Shown: positions 12,501 through 24,500 of the stretch, in pieces | How positions within the stretch are numbered: the stretch's first letter is position 1 | Layout of the letters: each line of letters opens with the position of its first letter | Assembly (NCBI GenBank): GCA_000969725.1 | Contig: JXSR01S033425.1 | DNA from: Ophiothrix spiculata | Lineage: Eukaryota; Echinodermata; Ophiuroidea; Amphilepidida; Ophiotrichidae | Direction: 5' to 3' (one strand) | Length of the DNA stretch: 35,958 nt | Notes under the pieces: generated by a model | The model's database searches: none | What the model was told of the DNA's origin: nothing | The model's input: the letters and a program-made list of their open reading frames with translations, nothing else | Translations under genes and position numbers: made by a program

Positions 12501-15500
12501 AAAATAGTAACGAGTAGCTACGAGTGCTCCCGAGCCAACAGGCCTTCAGTGATAAAACTTTTTACGTGTGGTTTCCTATACCACAAAATGCTGCTTTTTC
12601 AAATATTTACTACCTGTAGAATTTTTTGATATTTTGCTGGTCAATTGTGAATGTCAATTGGATGTCAAATCAAGAAAAAAAATATGGGGTCACCGACTGT
12701 TTTCAAAAGATAGCTAGAGATAAAATTACATGGGGTAAAATTTAAAAAACAATTTTCATCGCTGGAAATGTCGAAATTTGGTTTTATAACATCAGACAGA
12801 TTATAAAAGTTCCTTACGCTTATTAACCTAACGCTTGAGTTTTCAAGTTATCGTCAATTAAAAGGAAAATGACGTCCTAATATATGACGTCATAGCGCGC
12901 TTAGATGATCGGTGAGCCCAATTTTTTATTGCTGAATTTTGAAGTTCAGACTCTTATCTTTTAACTGACAAAAAATGAACAAAATCTACAGGTAGGAACT
13001 TATCACCGTGATCATCCTTAAAAACAGAAACAAGAATATTTGGCCCTTGTTTTAACTCAACAGCGCGCGCATACTCCGTATTCATGCAATCCATGGCTGC
13101 AAGTAGCAACGGACAGATTCTCGTGCAGTACATGTTCGTGATGCGCAACATCGCCGTGTTAAAAATGTTAAGTTTTTAAATAAAACGATTTTGTTTTTGC
13201 AAAATATTGACAGAAACGAACTTAAGAATATGTATCAATGAATATTTTGTATGAAATTAAACATATATTTCAACAAAATTATTTTTATTCTTTCGTTGCC
13301 TAAAAATATCGAACAACAACTATACTGGGATTCTATTGTCGAAATATGTCATATTTAACAGTCGCGTTCTGCTGTCGAAGTTCAAATGCTGTTTGTACGA
13401 TGTATATATTAAAACCTGACGTCGCCGCTATGATGATTTTACGCCTGCCAGCCAGTGCAAGACATGCTGTTTGGGATCTTATTCAGAACTTGATCGCCGT
13501 TTTAAAGCAAGGTGTTTTTTTTCAGTTGCATTAAAAAAAAATAAGGGTCCGCCTCAAATATCAGGTCGGTCGGTGGAGTACAACCAAACATTTTTTTTTG
13601 GCCTAAAATAAACATGTATGTTAAATATGTACATTATCACGATTGGAAAAAGCTGACTTAACATATTAAGTACTAACTGGAATAAGAATATCTTAATCAC
13701 TAGCACTCATTATCAGTTTAAATAAATCTGTATCTGAGAATACATCTATATCCAAAAGATCTGCAAGTGATTTAAACAACTCGTTACGAAGATTGTTATA
13801 TAGAGTACATTTCATAATGAAATGAAATTCATCCCCAACTTCATCTCTATCCCAAAATTGACAAATTCTATCTTCAGGTTTAACCTTTGGTGTCAAGTAA
13901 CGACCTGTTTCGATCATTAACATATGTGCACTAATTCTAAGTTTACGAAATGAAGTCCCAAATGTACGACGAAGAAGCATAACATAATTTTGCACATGAA
14001 ATATGAAATTACCATGATTACAGCACTTATTTCCACATGGTTTACATGATGTCATAGCCCGATCAGCCGAAAGCACCCCGGATATCTTCAAGATTGGCCA
14101 AATGACCAAAATCTAGGCTGTGCAACATTTATTTAAGGGTCTGATTTGAAAACAGACATTGTGTTCTCTCTTAATTATGAATAATTAAGACATTTCTAGT
14201 TATTAACCTTCTAGGGCAGTGTAATTGCAACATATAGATTATGATTGCAACATTAAGATTATGAAGACAATTCATGATACACTATTCATCTCCAAGGTCA
14301 CCTCTATCAAAATTCAGATTTTTGGCTAATAAGATTCCTTGACTGAAATATACTACAAATCTATTTGCATTCCTGAGAAAATAAAAATGTGTCTTTTTCT
14401 AATTATTGTCGGGGGCGCCCAACAGTAATTTAAATACAGTAGCCTTTATGGAGATTTTTAAAACACCTAAAAGTTCCTATACTAACTTAAAAAGGAAAAA
14501 TAAATCTGAATTAAGTGAAATTTTCAGAATGCATTTACTTTTTGTTCATCTTGTTATTTAGGTAGATAAGAGATAAGGGTATAATCAAACCATAATCATG
14601 AATAAATTGCACCTTTAAAAAGTGAACTATAAAAAGTATCAAATAGTAGTATGACGTGAAGTACAGCTTGGTAATTATACTACATTTGTGTTGCTGCGCA
14701 TCAAAAGGTACATTATTGTGGCAAAATCAATTCCCGGGATCAATTCTGAGATACAGCTGGATAAAGTTTAAATGACCAAAAAGGTTGAGAGGTGGATTTT
14801 GAGACCTAATAAAATGTTGGTTCTTTAAAGTGTATATTTTCAACACATTGGTCTGTTAAGTATAGATAAATCTAATTTCATGCATTTTGCACCTCATTGA
14901 TTGGCCATTACTGGTGGCGTCCACTCGAGACAGTCCATTTTTATGCATGATTGACACGATTTTCAAATTGAATACATTCATGCATGCAAAAACAAATAGT
15001 TTCAATGATAACACAATACAATTGACCTGTAAAGCACACATAAAACACCCGATTTGGGTTGTCAAAACACCCATTAGGAGCATAAGCCTCCAGTTATGGC
15101 TGATTTTTTAATACATACATGGCTAGTTAGATTCATCTATACGAAAAGTATTAACAATATGAACATTTTGAGACCACACCAGGTCTATTTCTTGCTCAAA
15201 AATATCTGTGGGGCATTTACTTAAGCACGAAACCATTCCATTTTCCACCACTGCCACATCAAAATTGGAGTTAGCAATTCTTCTACATTTTGGACATTTA
15301 AAAGATTGTGATCTATAAAATTGTCTAAATTTGGTGAACCAAAATTTGGATTGACACAAATTTGATACCCTTTTAAGAGGTATAAACAAACTTAACTGTC
15401 CACTGATACCAATAACTCAATTTTAACTTTTGAACTACAGATGTACCTTCTGATGTGTCTTAATTGTCACATTTGTGGGCTTTTAAAGAGCACAATATTC

Positions 15501-18500
15501 CAACAATTTTGATTATGAATCATCATGGTATGAATCATCACAGTTGCGATGATGAGTTGTTATATGGTGCAGTCCTCTTGAAGAAGCACAGACTGAATAG
15601 AATTATTTTATTTTTAAAACTTCTAATCCATAGATGTTTTGTAAAATTTAACATGTTTTCTTATAACACAAGTCTTTTTCTTTAAATCCAACAGAAGCCA
15701 AACAAACCTAAAACATCTCGGTACCCAGAAGATCGTATTAACAACTCAATAGGAAAACATGCTCTGGATTATTCTGGTATTACAAGGTACAGTATTTTTG
15801 CAGAACATATCATAGCTATTATTATTTCCTTTTAACAAACCTTCAATCCTTTTTCTTTACTCCTTATCTCAGAGGTGAAAAAGGGGTTCTCCGGGATTCA
15901 AAGCAGGGATATAATGCATTCCAAACCTATGTCCAGTTAAAGCCAAAACCTTGCAGAAACCTAGGCAATCGTTTGGTCCCCAAATTTTACATTATCTGTA
16001 TAAAGCATATTTGTACTTTTGTGTTACTTTCAAGAAAGAGATTCAAATCATTAAGAGCTGTTGAACGATTCTAATGAGACTATTCCAAACCTGTTATTTC
16101 TATGATTATCAAAATATGCAGGTTTTTATCCAATAAAAGATAAGCATTTCATGTTTAGCAGACTTAATCATTTTCTTTTTAGCTATGCATGTTCTTACCT
16201 TTATATGCCTTGTCCCACACTACTTCATATACTGGTTATCCCTGGCCTGGGGTCATCCGTCCAGGATAATTTTTCCACCTTATTTTTTGTTTAACTTTGG
16301 TGATTTATGTCTTTTCAATGCAGTGCTGCAGCATAAAATGTTCATTGGCACACCCTCTTTTTGACATTAGGTATTTTCCACATGTGCTATTTTTATCTGG
16401 GAATTCCCATATTAAATTAGATGGCAGTCTGATGTGAGTTTTAAAGGAATTGCCTTTACAGACTTTTAATTATTTTACTGCCAATGACTATTGTATTTCT
16501 TTTAGGTTTCATATATATTTTTTAATTAAGGAGCAGCTGAGCAGCTGTAGTTAATTTCTTTGTGTGTTCTTTTCAAGAGATAACTGGGGGATTTTTTAGG
16601 AATAATTGAAAGTAATTTTATATTCTTTATAATTTCTTGTAAAATCAAAGTATTAGAATGCTTTCTGAATCACATGGTCATTTTGGCGTAAAGTAAAGTG
16701 ATTTCTCATAGAAAGTTTTATTTATTTTTCAAAATGACAGGAAAACAGGGAGAAATTTTGTGCCAGTAGCTAACAGTGGTGTAAAAAGATTAGAAGATTT
16801 GCGAAGTGAAGTCGGTAGCATTATCATAGGGACTGGTAGCATTAGAAATGGCAGCGATATACCTCATCATCCATCACCAGTACAGGATAGTAGGGTCAAC
16901 AATAAGAAGAACCTTATTGGTCTGGAAGACTGCTATAAAAGGATATGCAAGGTAATCATTTTTTGGTCAAAGGTTTTTGATTAAAAAAATGAACTCCTGT
17001 CTTTTGAGGGTCATAAGTTAAAAACAATACAATAAGATCAAAATTTTTTAACTTAATCACCTTCGTGCAGGTCAATGATGATCTTGTATTTGAAATCAAA
17101 CAGATGATGATATGGTTTAATATTATGCTCTGTTGCATCAATAGTCTTCTGAATGTTCAATTCCAATTTCACTATTGGTTGTCAAACAGATATGTCAATC
17201 AAAATAAAATGTCAGTGCCATGGTCAACAGATTCAGCTTTCACTTGTAACTTGTGAATACAAACAACAAATAGCTTTATAGGGATCTATTATGTTGTTTG
17301 TCCATCTTAATGAAAACATCTTGATCTGAATAATAATGATGCTTCACTGTCATTCTGTGTAACGAGTCTGATGAGAAGCAACAGGCATAATTTTGTTACG
17401 TTACCAGCAGAAAACTCAACCTGGATAGCTCTTTATATTCTTTGAAAATAATCATTCAAGCATAAAGAAGTGTTTGGATGTTAAGTGCTTTAATATATTT
17501 TAAACAAATATTCTTAGTTTCAGAAATCTTGAATAAATCTTTCAGGATTGGTTATATAATTGACTTTGACAGTGACATAGAAATGGTACCAAGAACCATG
17601 AACTAACCCTTAAATATGAACTTTTTAGTTCCACAACATAGATTTTATGTATTCCTTTTTAGAATTAGATTTAAACTTGAAATTAATATTTAATTATTAA
17701 CTTTTTACTTCCACAATCTCAGATTTTACATATTTATTCCTTTTAACATGTTTAAAAAATAAGATTTGAACTGTAAATTTAATTTTAATAAAACTATTTG
17801 TTTGACAATCAATATTGAAACTTGAAATGGAGCTACTAAAAACGTGAGTAAATAACTGGATTAGTAACACATAAATCTAACCAAAATATAAAACTTGAAA
17901 TTTAGCATTTTAAACCACTTGTGACAAATTGAGCATATCATTAAAACCATTGACCTAAATTCCTTAATTTTTTAGTACACAACATCGTCAGTGTACTGAT
18001 TAATTATGTGCTTATAATTCCAGTTATTTTTGTCATATCATTGTATTGTTTTTAAGTTATAAACCTCCAAAGATTTATGTTGATTTCTTACTGGGGCACC
18101 CTGTATAAGCAAAGACATGATTGCAAGTGCTGTAATGTCTGTAGAATGTAGCGTGACATAGAGTAGGATCATGTGCCGGGTTATCACGGTTTTCATGACA
18201 TATAAATTTAAAACACACAACATTGAATTCCAATACACACATGTCACTATGTTAAACTTAACATGATGCATGGTTCACATAGCATAATGATGTATAAATA
18301 AAATTTTGGGTTAGAGGTTAAAATGTCACGCAAAGTGAACCAATATGACAAGATGAATTGTTTTGGTTCATGATTTGTTCTCACATGTACAAGTCATCTT
18401 CTGGGTAATAAGCAATAAAAGCTCCTTAGATGATACAAATAAAACTGGTTTTGTAATGGCTATCCTTGATAGCACTGTACATGTAGAATAGGCATTAAGA

Positions 18501-21500
18501 ATATTTAAATTTTAAGTGAACTTGTAATCCCTTTGTTGCAAAATGTTACTAAGTATATGCGGCAATATTAAAACTTAAAAGTTGACTTAGCTGACACTTC
18601 TTGAAATGACATCTATAAAAGCTATTTTGGATATAATAGGAAGTACTTGATAAAAGGAAGTTGTAAGTTGACATACTTTTTATTAGTTACCAAATATTTG
18701 GTGCATATTGTCTTCATTATAAGACTTTCTACCGTATTTTCTAATAATAATGAAGGCTTGGTGATAAAAATACTCAAAACATTTGTAGTGCCATTAGAAA
18801 ATGCTAGCTATAGTAAATTTATCACATCTCTGGACGTCCAAGTCATTGATTTGAACGTACCATTGTCCAGGAGAGGAGATAAATTTCAAACCCAATAATC
18901 ATTCTAGACATTCAGAAAAAAATAGCTTGTTTTGACATATATGCAAACGTCATCTTTTTCTCTCTCTGAAAAGATGATTTACCTAACATAGCATGTGTGA
19001 TTACATTTTCTAAAAAGAGTAAAGAATTGTTGTAACTCAAAAGCTGCCCTTTTTCATCAAAAACATTAAACATGTATTTAAATCAAACGGTAGTAAATAT
19101 AAATTGTGAAACAAAAGGCAGCCAATTTAATTTATCTATATTTTTTATTTTCATTCAAGGATGTGCCCCTCATATCAAACCTGGTTACCTCTTCTCCAGC
19201 GAACTTAGTCCGGAAATGTGGTAAATCGACTTTAAATTTGATTGCTCATAAAAAGTTTGAATCGGCCCTTGAGCTTTTTTTTTTTTTTCAAATATTGATT
19301 TTAGATATTTACAGATTATGTAGTCACTTGAAAATAGTCATATGAAATATTGTATTGCAATATGGTGGAAATGGTGAAAAAAGTTTGATCTCCAGTCACC
19401 AATTTCACACTTTTTCACATATACGAGGGCCATTCAATAAGTTTGTGGTCTGAGGTAGGAGAGATAAGCTATGCAGTTCAACTTAATTTATGAATTATAT
19501 GGAAAGTTTCAAGTACCAGGTGTCCCAAAAAATGGTTACATGTAGAAAAATGGTTGTGTGCAAAAACAATAGCAGTTGAAGATACCAGACTTTGCACAAA
19601 TTATTATACATCTTTTTTCTAGATGCCCATAAAATTTTATTAATACAGCACAATTAATTTTGGATTAATTAAAGAAGACAGACCCGCATGTCGGATATGC
19701 ATTTGAACAAAATTCAACATAATAGTTTGTATGTTTGTTATGTGAAATTTCAATGCACACCATTTCCGTCTTTTCAACTGCTTTCATCATATTGCACAAA
19801 ATTAAATTGGAATAACTTAACAATATTTTAATTAACAATTTTTATCGTGAACCTATATAGCTGTTTTGTTAGTTTAAGCCACAAGCATGATAAGGAAATC
19901 ATTTCTTCACAAACGAAAAAGTGAAAGCATTATAGGGTAGGGTCTCTTCTTTCCCTTGATACCAAAATCATGAAAATCGGTCTAGGCATTACGCTGAGGT
20001 TTTCTAGGAGTCCTATTCCTTATAACATCGATTTGTTGAATAGCTCCTGATTACCAGTTTGCAAGCACCTCTCTTGGGTTTAATCACTGACTCCTCAACT
20101 GTCTTCACTTGTACTTTGCTTTTTTTTGTTTAAATGTATATATTCTTATGTAATGTTTCTTCATTGTATAATGCAATTCAGCCTCAAGGCTGCCATGTTA
20201 TATGATCTAATAAATCTGAAATCGTCATTATGACGTCACAAAGTATCTCCGGACCGGGGGGTGGGGGGGAATCGACTTTTGGCAAAAATGGCCACTTTTT
20301 CAAAAAATCGCTATAAAAGTTCTAAATGTCCGATTTTTGCCGTTTTTTTTTTGCTAATAAATGAAGTAATCAACAATTCTAACATGTCCTGTAAGTTTCA
20401 AGTCCATAGCATGCAGATATTTTTCAAAATGGCGATTTAAAATTGTCCGAGATGACAACCACCCCCACCCCCACCCACTGACTTTGACGGCCTACCATAA
20501 CCCCACCTTAGGTGGTACCCCCAATTTGTTTTTCGTCAAAATGACTGCAAAGGATGTAAAAACAATTACCCATATGCTCAGGGTCGCTTTGTTTTGCGTT
20601 TTGGTGCAATCGGCGATCATCTGTTAGGAAGACGAGGGTTAAGCAAGAGGTAGCTTGCAAGGTCATCACAACCTCTTTATTTAGCCGTGTGTGACTCCCT
20701 CCTAGTCACACAACGCTGAATGAAGAGGTTGTGATGACCATGCAAGCTACGTCCTGTTAAAAACCATGACTCTGAAAAAGGTATCTATTTCAATTTTTAT
20801 GATCATGACAGAGTCCAATGTCTAAAAGTAATACTTATTTTTCATGTAACACATGCACAATTGTTCTTGTCTTCAGAACTATATCAGTCATTTGACATCT
20901 TAGAGTAAAGTCATTTTTAAATCCACACAACTTGGGTCCTCATCAGTCCATATCAAGTGTGATTTCAAATACCTGTCCTTGAACTCAGTTCAAAATTGAC
21001 CATTGATAATTTGATCAAAAATATCCCATCAAAATACGCTTTTGATAGCTTCACTGTCCAAGAATATTTGATGCCAAGTGATATGATGATGACGACGACT
21101 AAGAATATTTATTTCAAGCTCTAACTGTGACCCACAGGTCAAATTGACAGAATTTTTACATTATTAAACACACTTAAACAAACACAATTTGTAGGCCACA
21201 GCTTGATCAGTGCCAATATTGCAACATTGAAACAACTTTTAAAACAAACAACCACCCCCTTCCCCAACGGGCAATGAGGATAAAGTGCCTTGACTAATGA
21301 CACAACACATTGACATTGACACGAGAGGGGATCGAACTCACAACCTAAGGATTACGAGATGGGTGCTTTATCCACTCGGCCACTCATGCTCCTCAAAGTT
21401 CATTTCATCACTGAAAATATGTCTTTTGTGTGGTAGGCCTATATTCATTCAAATAGATCGGCATTGGTGTAAAATACTAAGGTTAGGCCGATCTACCCTA

Positions 21501-24500
21501 AATCGGTAATTGCCGATTCCCGATTCATTTTCAAATAATCGGCCCGATCCGATACCGATCCCGATTTTATAATGAATTTATCATAGCACAAGAAAACATC
21601 ATTCAACATAAAAAAATCAAAAAAAAAATCAAAAAAAAAAAAAATTCAAAACACCCCACTGTATAAAATCAAGCAATAGCGCCATCTACAGTTGTAGCTA
21701 TACTATTAAACAAAGATGTCGATCTCGGCTATCTTTTTCCGTGTTCCTTTTTGAACAGCACAATTTTACATCATTTTTCTGCCAATTAGAATGAGTAAAA
21801 TTATACTTTTTATAAAATTTGTAGTGGCCAGGACTTTCATGATAACTATAATAGTTAGTAAGGTAGATAATATTAGGTAAAAGCAAGGCAGAATGCTTGC
21901 ATTATTTTATTTTTTACTTCCATACTACTTCCGACTCCATGCAGTAATAATGGATCGGTGGTTGAATCGGCAGAGTTCCCATGATTTTGCCGATCCTGAT
22001 TCGCTGCCGATCTCACCAAAATCGGCCGATTTTAGATCGGGCCGATTGAATCGGCCCATCTCTATAAAATACACAGCCACACCTCACCCCCACACATACC
22101 CTTCTTCCCCAACCTCTCCCCACCCCGACACAAATGAACAGAAAAGAAAGTATGTAGTCACTTTGAAGGCAAAATGCAAGCACTTTATTATCATTTATTC
22201 ACATGTCATGATTATTATTATTCAATAGAGGGTGTAACCACACACCCAGTATTTAAAATCATGCCAGTTAATAGTACATTGTCTAACAATTTCTTGACAT
22301 ATTACTGTCCTTTTGTGATTTTTACACCCCACATATTTGACCCTAGGCTACACCCCTATTACATAAGGATCACAATAAAGAGCAAGTAGAGCATAGCTAC
22401 TGTCATGATAAGGGAATCCTTGGATGTAGTTAAGGTTTAGATATAGATTGGAAATACCAGGCTGCCTTTTCTGCTTTAAAAATGACCTAGAAATGGGAAT
22501 TTTAATTTTAAACATCCACTCGGATGTTGCGTCATTTTTATTTTTTAGAATTTTCGCAATTTTTTTTATTTTCATGCCAAATAAGGTCAAAAATTCACTT
22601 TTTTCCATTTTTGGTCATTTTTTGACCTTATTTGGCATGAAAATCAAAAAATTGGCCAAAATCCTTTAAAAAAAATGACACAACATCCGAGTGGGTGTTT
22701 AAAATTAAAATTCCCATTCCTAGGTCATTTTAAAAACCACAATGTAATTTTTAGCTTGGTTGGAAGTCCAAATGGCCAAAAAATGAGTTTTTCGTGATTT
22801 TCTCAAAACATTTGATTTTTGGTTAAAAATCAACATCACCATCATGTTCCTTGTCAAAATTCCTTTCTGGAAATGTATACTTTTATTAACTTTAAGCACT
22901 TTGTTCAAAAGTTATGGTACAAAATAAACTTGCCAAAACGTAACATTGAGTAAGGTGCTTACACCCCTTAATGTAATGAAGTTTTCAGTCATGGGCTCAA
23001 ATTTGGGATATTTAAATCCAATCAGTTCCCACCAAACTCTATGTGTGTAGATTCAGTTGCGCATGGAGACAAACCACGCAAATTATACTGTCAACTGATT
23101 ATGCATAATTGCACGCTGCAACAAAATGCGATGTATCATCGGTACAAATCCAGATGACCCAGTTTGATCCCCATGCTGCCAGATTAAAAATGACAGAGTC
23201 TGGATACCTGTACAATAATTTTACCCCTGTGCACTCTTTTTCTGTGTAAAGCAACATTCTCTCCATGTTTTCCTTTTCACCTTTCGTTATGTATTTAAGG
23301 GTTGTCAATCAGTACAGCTTATTGAAATGATATCCGTATATTCTCTTTATTTTGCAGGGGAATTTGTCCAATCTTCAGCATATGATGCACAAGAAACAAG
23401 GAGGTGCTTCTAAATCAAAAACTAAGCTGATTACTACACCGTTTACTATAAGGTGAGTCAAAAATGCAGTATAGGCACTATGGCACAGTAAGTCAGTCTA
23501 GAAAAAACCCATATTTGTGGTAAAACTGCAACAAAAATCATTTTTGATGTGTCATATCTATATGGGTACTATGGACCGTATGTAACATCACTAGGGTGGA
23601 CGTAAAATTGGTCTGTTGCACGGAACATCATCATCATCTAGGTCAGATGGCGCTCATAGCGCTGCTGTGGTATTTCACAAGAGTACGCCATCCATCTCTA
23701 TCCTCTGCAAGGCGTGATGCACCCTGCACACTACCACCTGACAAGTATTTCATGTCATCTGTCCAAGATGTTGCTGGACGCCCTCTTCCACGCTTTCTTT
23801 CCTCTACAGCACCCTGAAGTATTTGTTTTTCAATGCTGCCATCCCTTCTGACAATATGCCCAAAATATCTGTACTTCCTTTTCATGATTCCACATCTAAG
23901 GTGCAAGTCTGTTCCAATCTTATCCAATATCCAGGTGTTAGTTCTTTTGTCTGTCCATGTTGTTTGCAAAAGACGTCTGGAACCCTGCCAGGGTAAAAGT
24001 CATTGCAGGAGGCAAATTTCAAAATTTGTCAAATTCTGTTTAAAACCATTCTAACATGTTCCTCATCATAAGAAAGCAGAAAAAGGACACATTGTCCCAT
24101 ATCTGATGAAGGGTTTTTGTTTTGAGATATATCCAAAACCATGAAAGGTAATTACAGGGTCGCATGTTGGGCCTATGGGAGTAAAAAAAATTAAAAGTAT
24201 CAGATTTGATTTAAAATGGTTTCAAAATGTTCGTCTTGCAAAACTGTCTACACAAAGTAATATTTTCCAACGTCTCAATCATTGTTTCTATGATAATCAA
24301 GCAAACTCCTTATTTCTAATTGGTGCAATTAACAAAAACAGTTTGGAAGATGCACAGTTGAGACCCATTTTTTTACAAAATTGGACACTTTTGAAATTTT
24401 TGACTCCCATAGGCTCATTTCATGACCCTTGGAGTGACCCTTCATTTTTTCGGATATAACTCTTCAATCATTTATTTGAGATACGTTGAAGTATACTTTT

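Noticed and set aside
15123..15389. 88-codon minus-strand frame with CPKC and CLSKC
   Set aside because: Cys spacing does not match a recognised zinc finger and there is no splice or flanking support.
21893..22228. 111-codon open frame
   Set aside because: Lies across the ATCGGC-rich element end and simple sequence; no coding signature.
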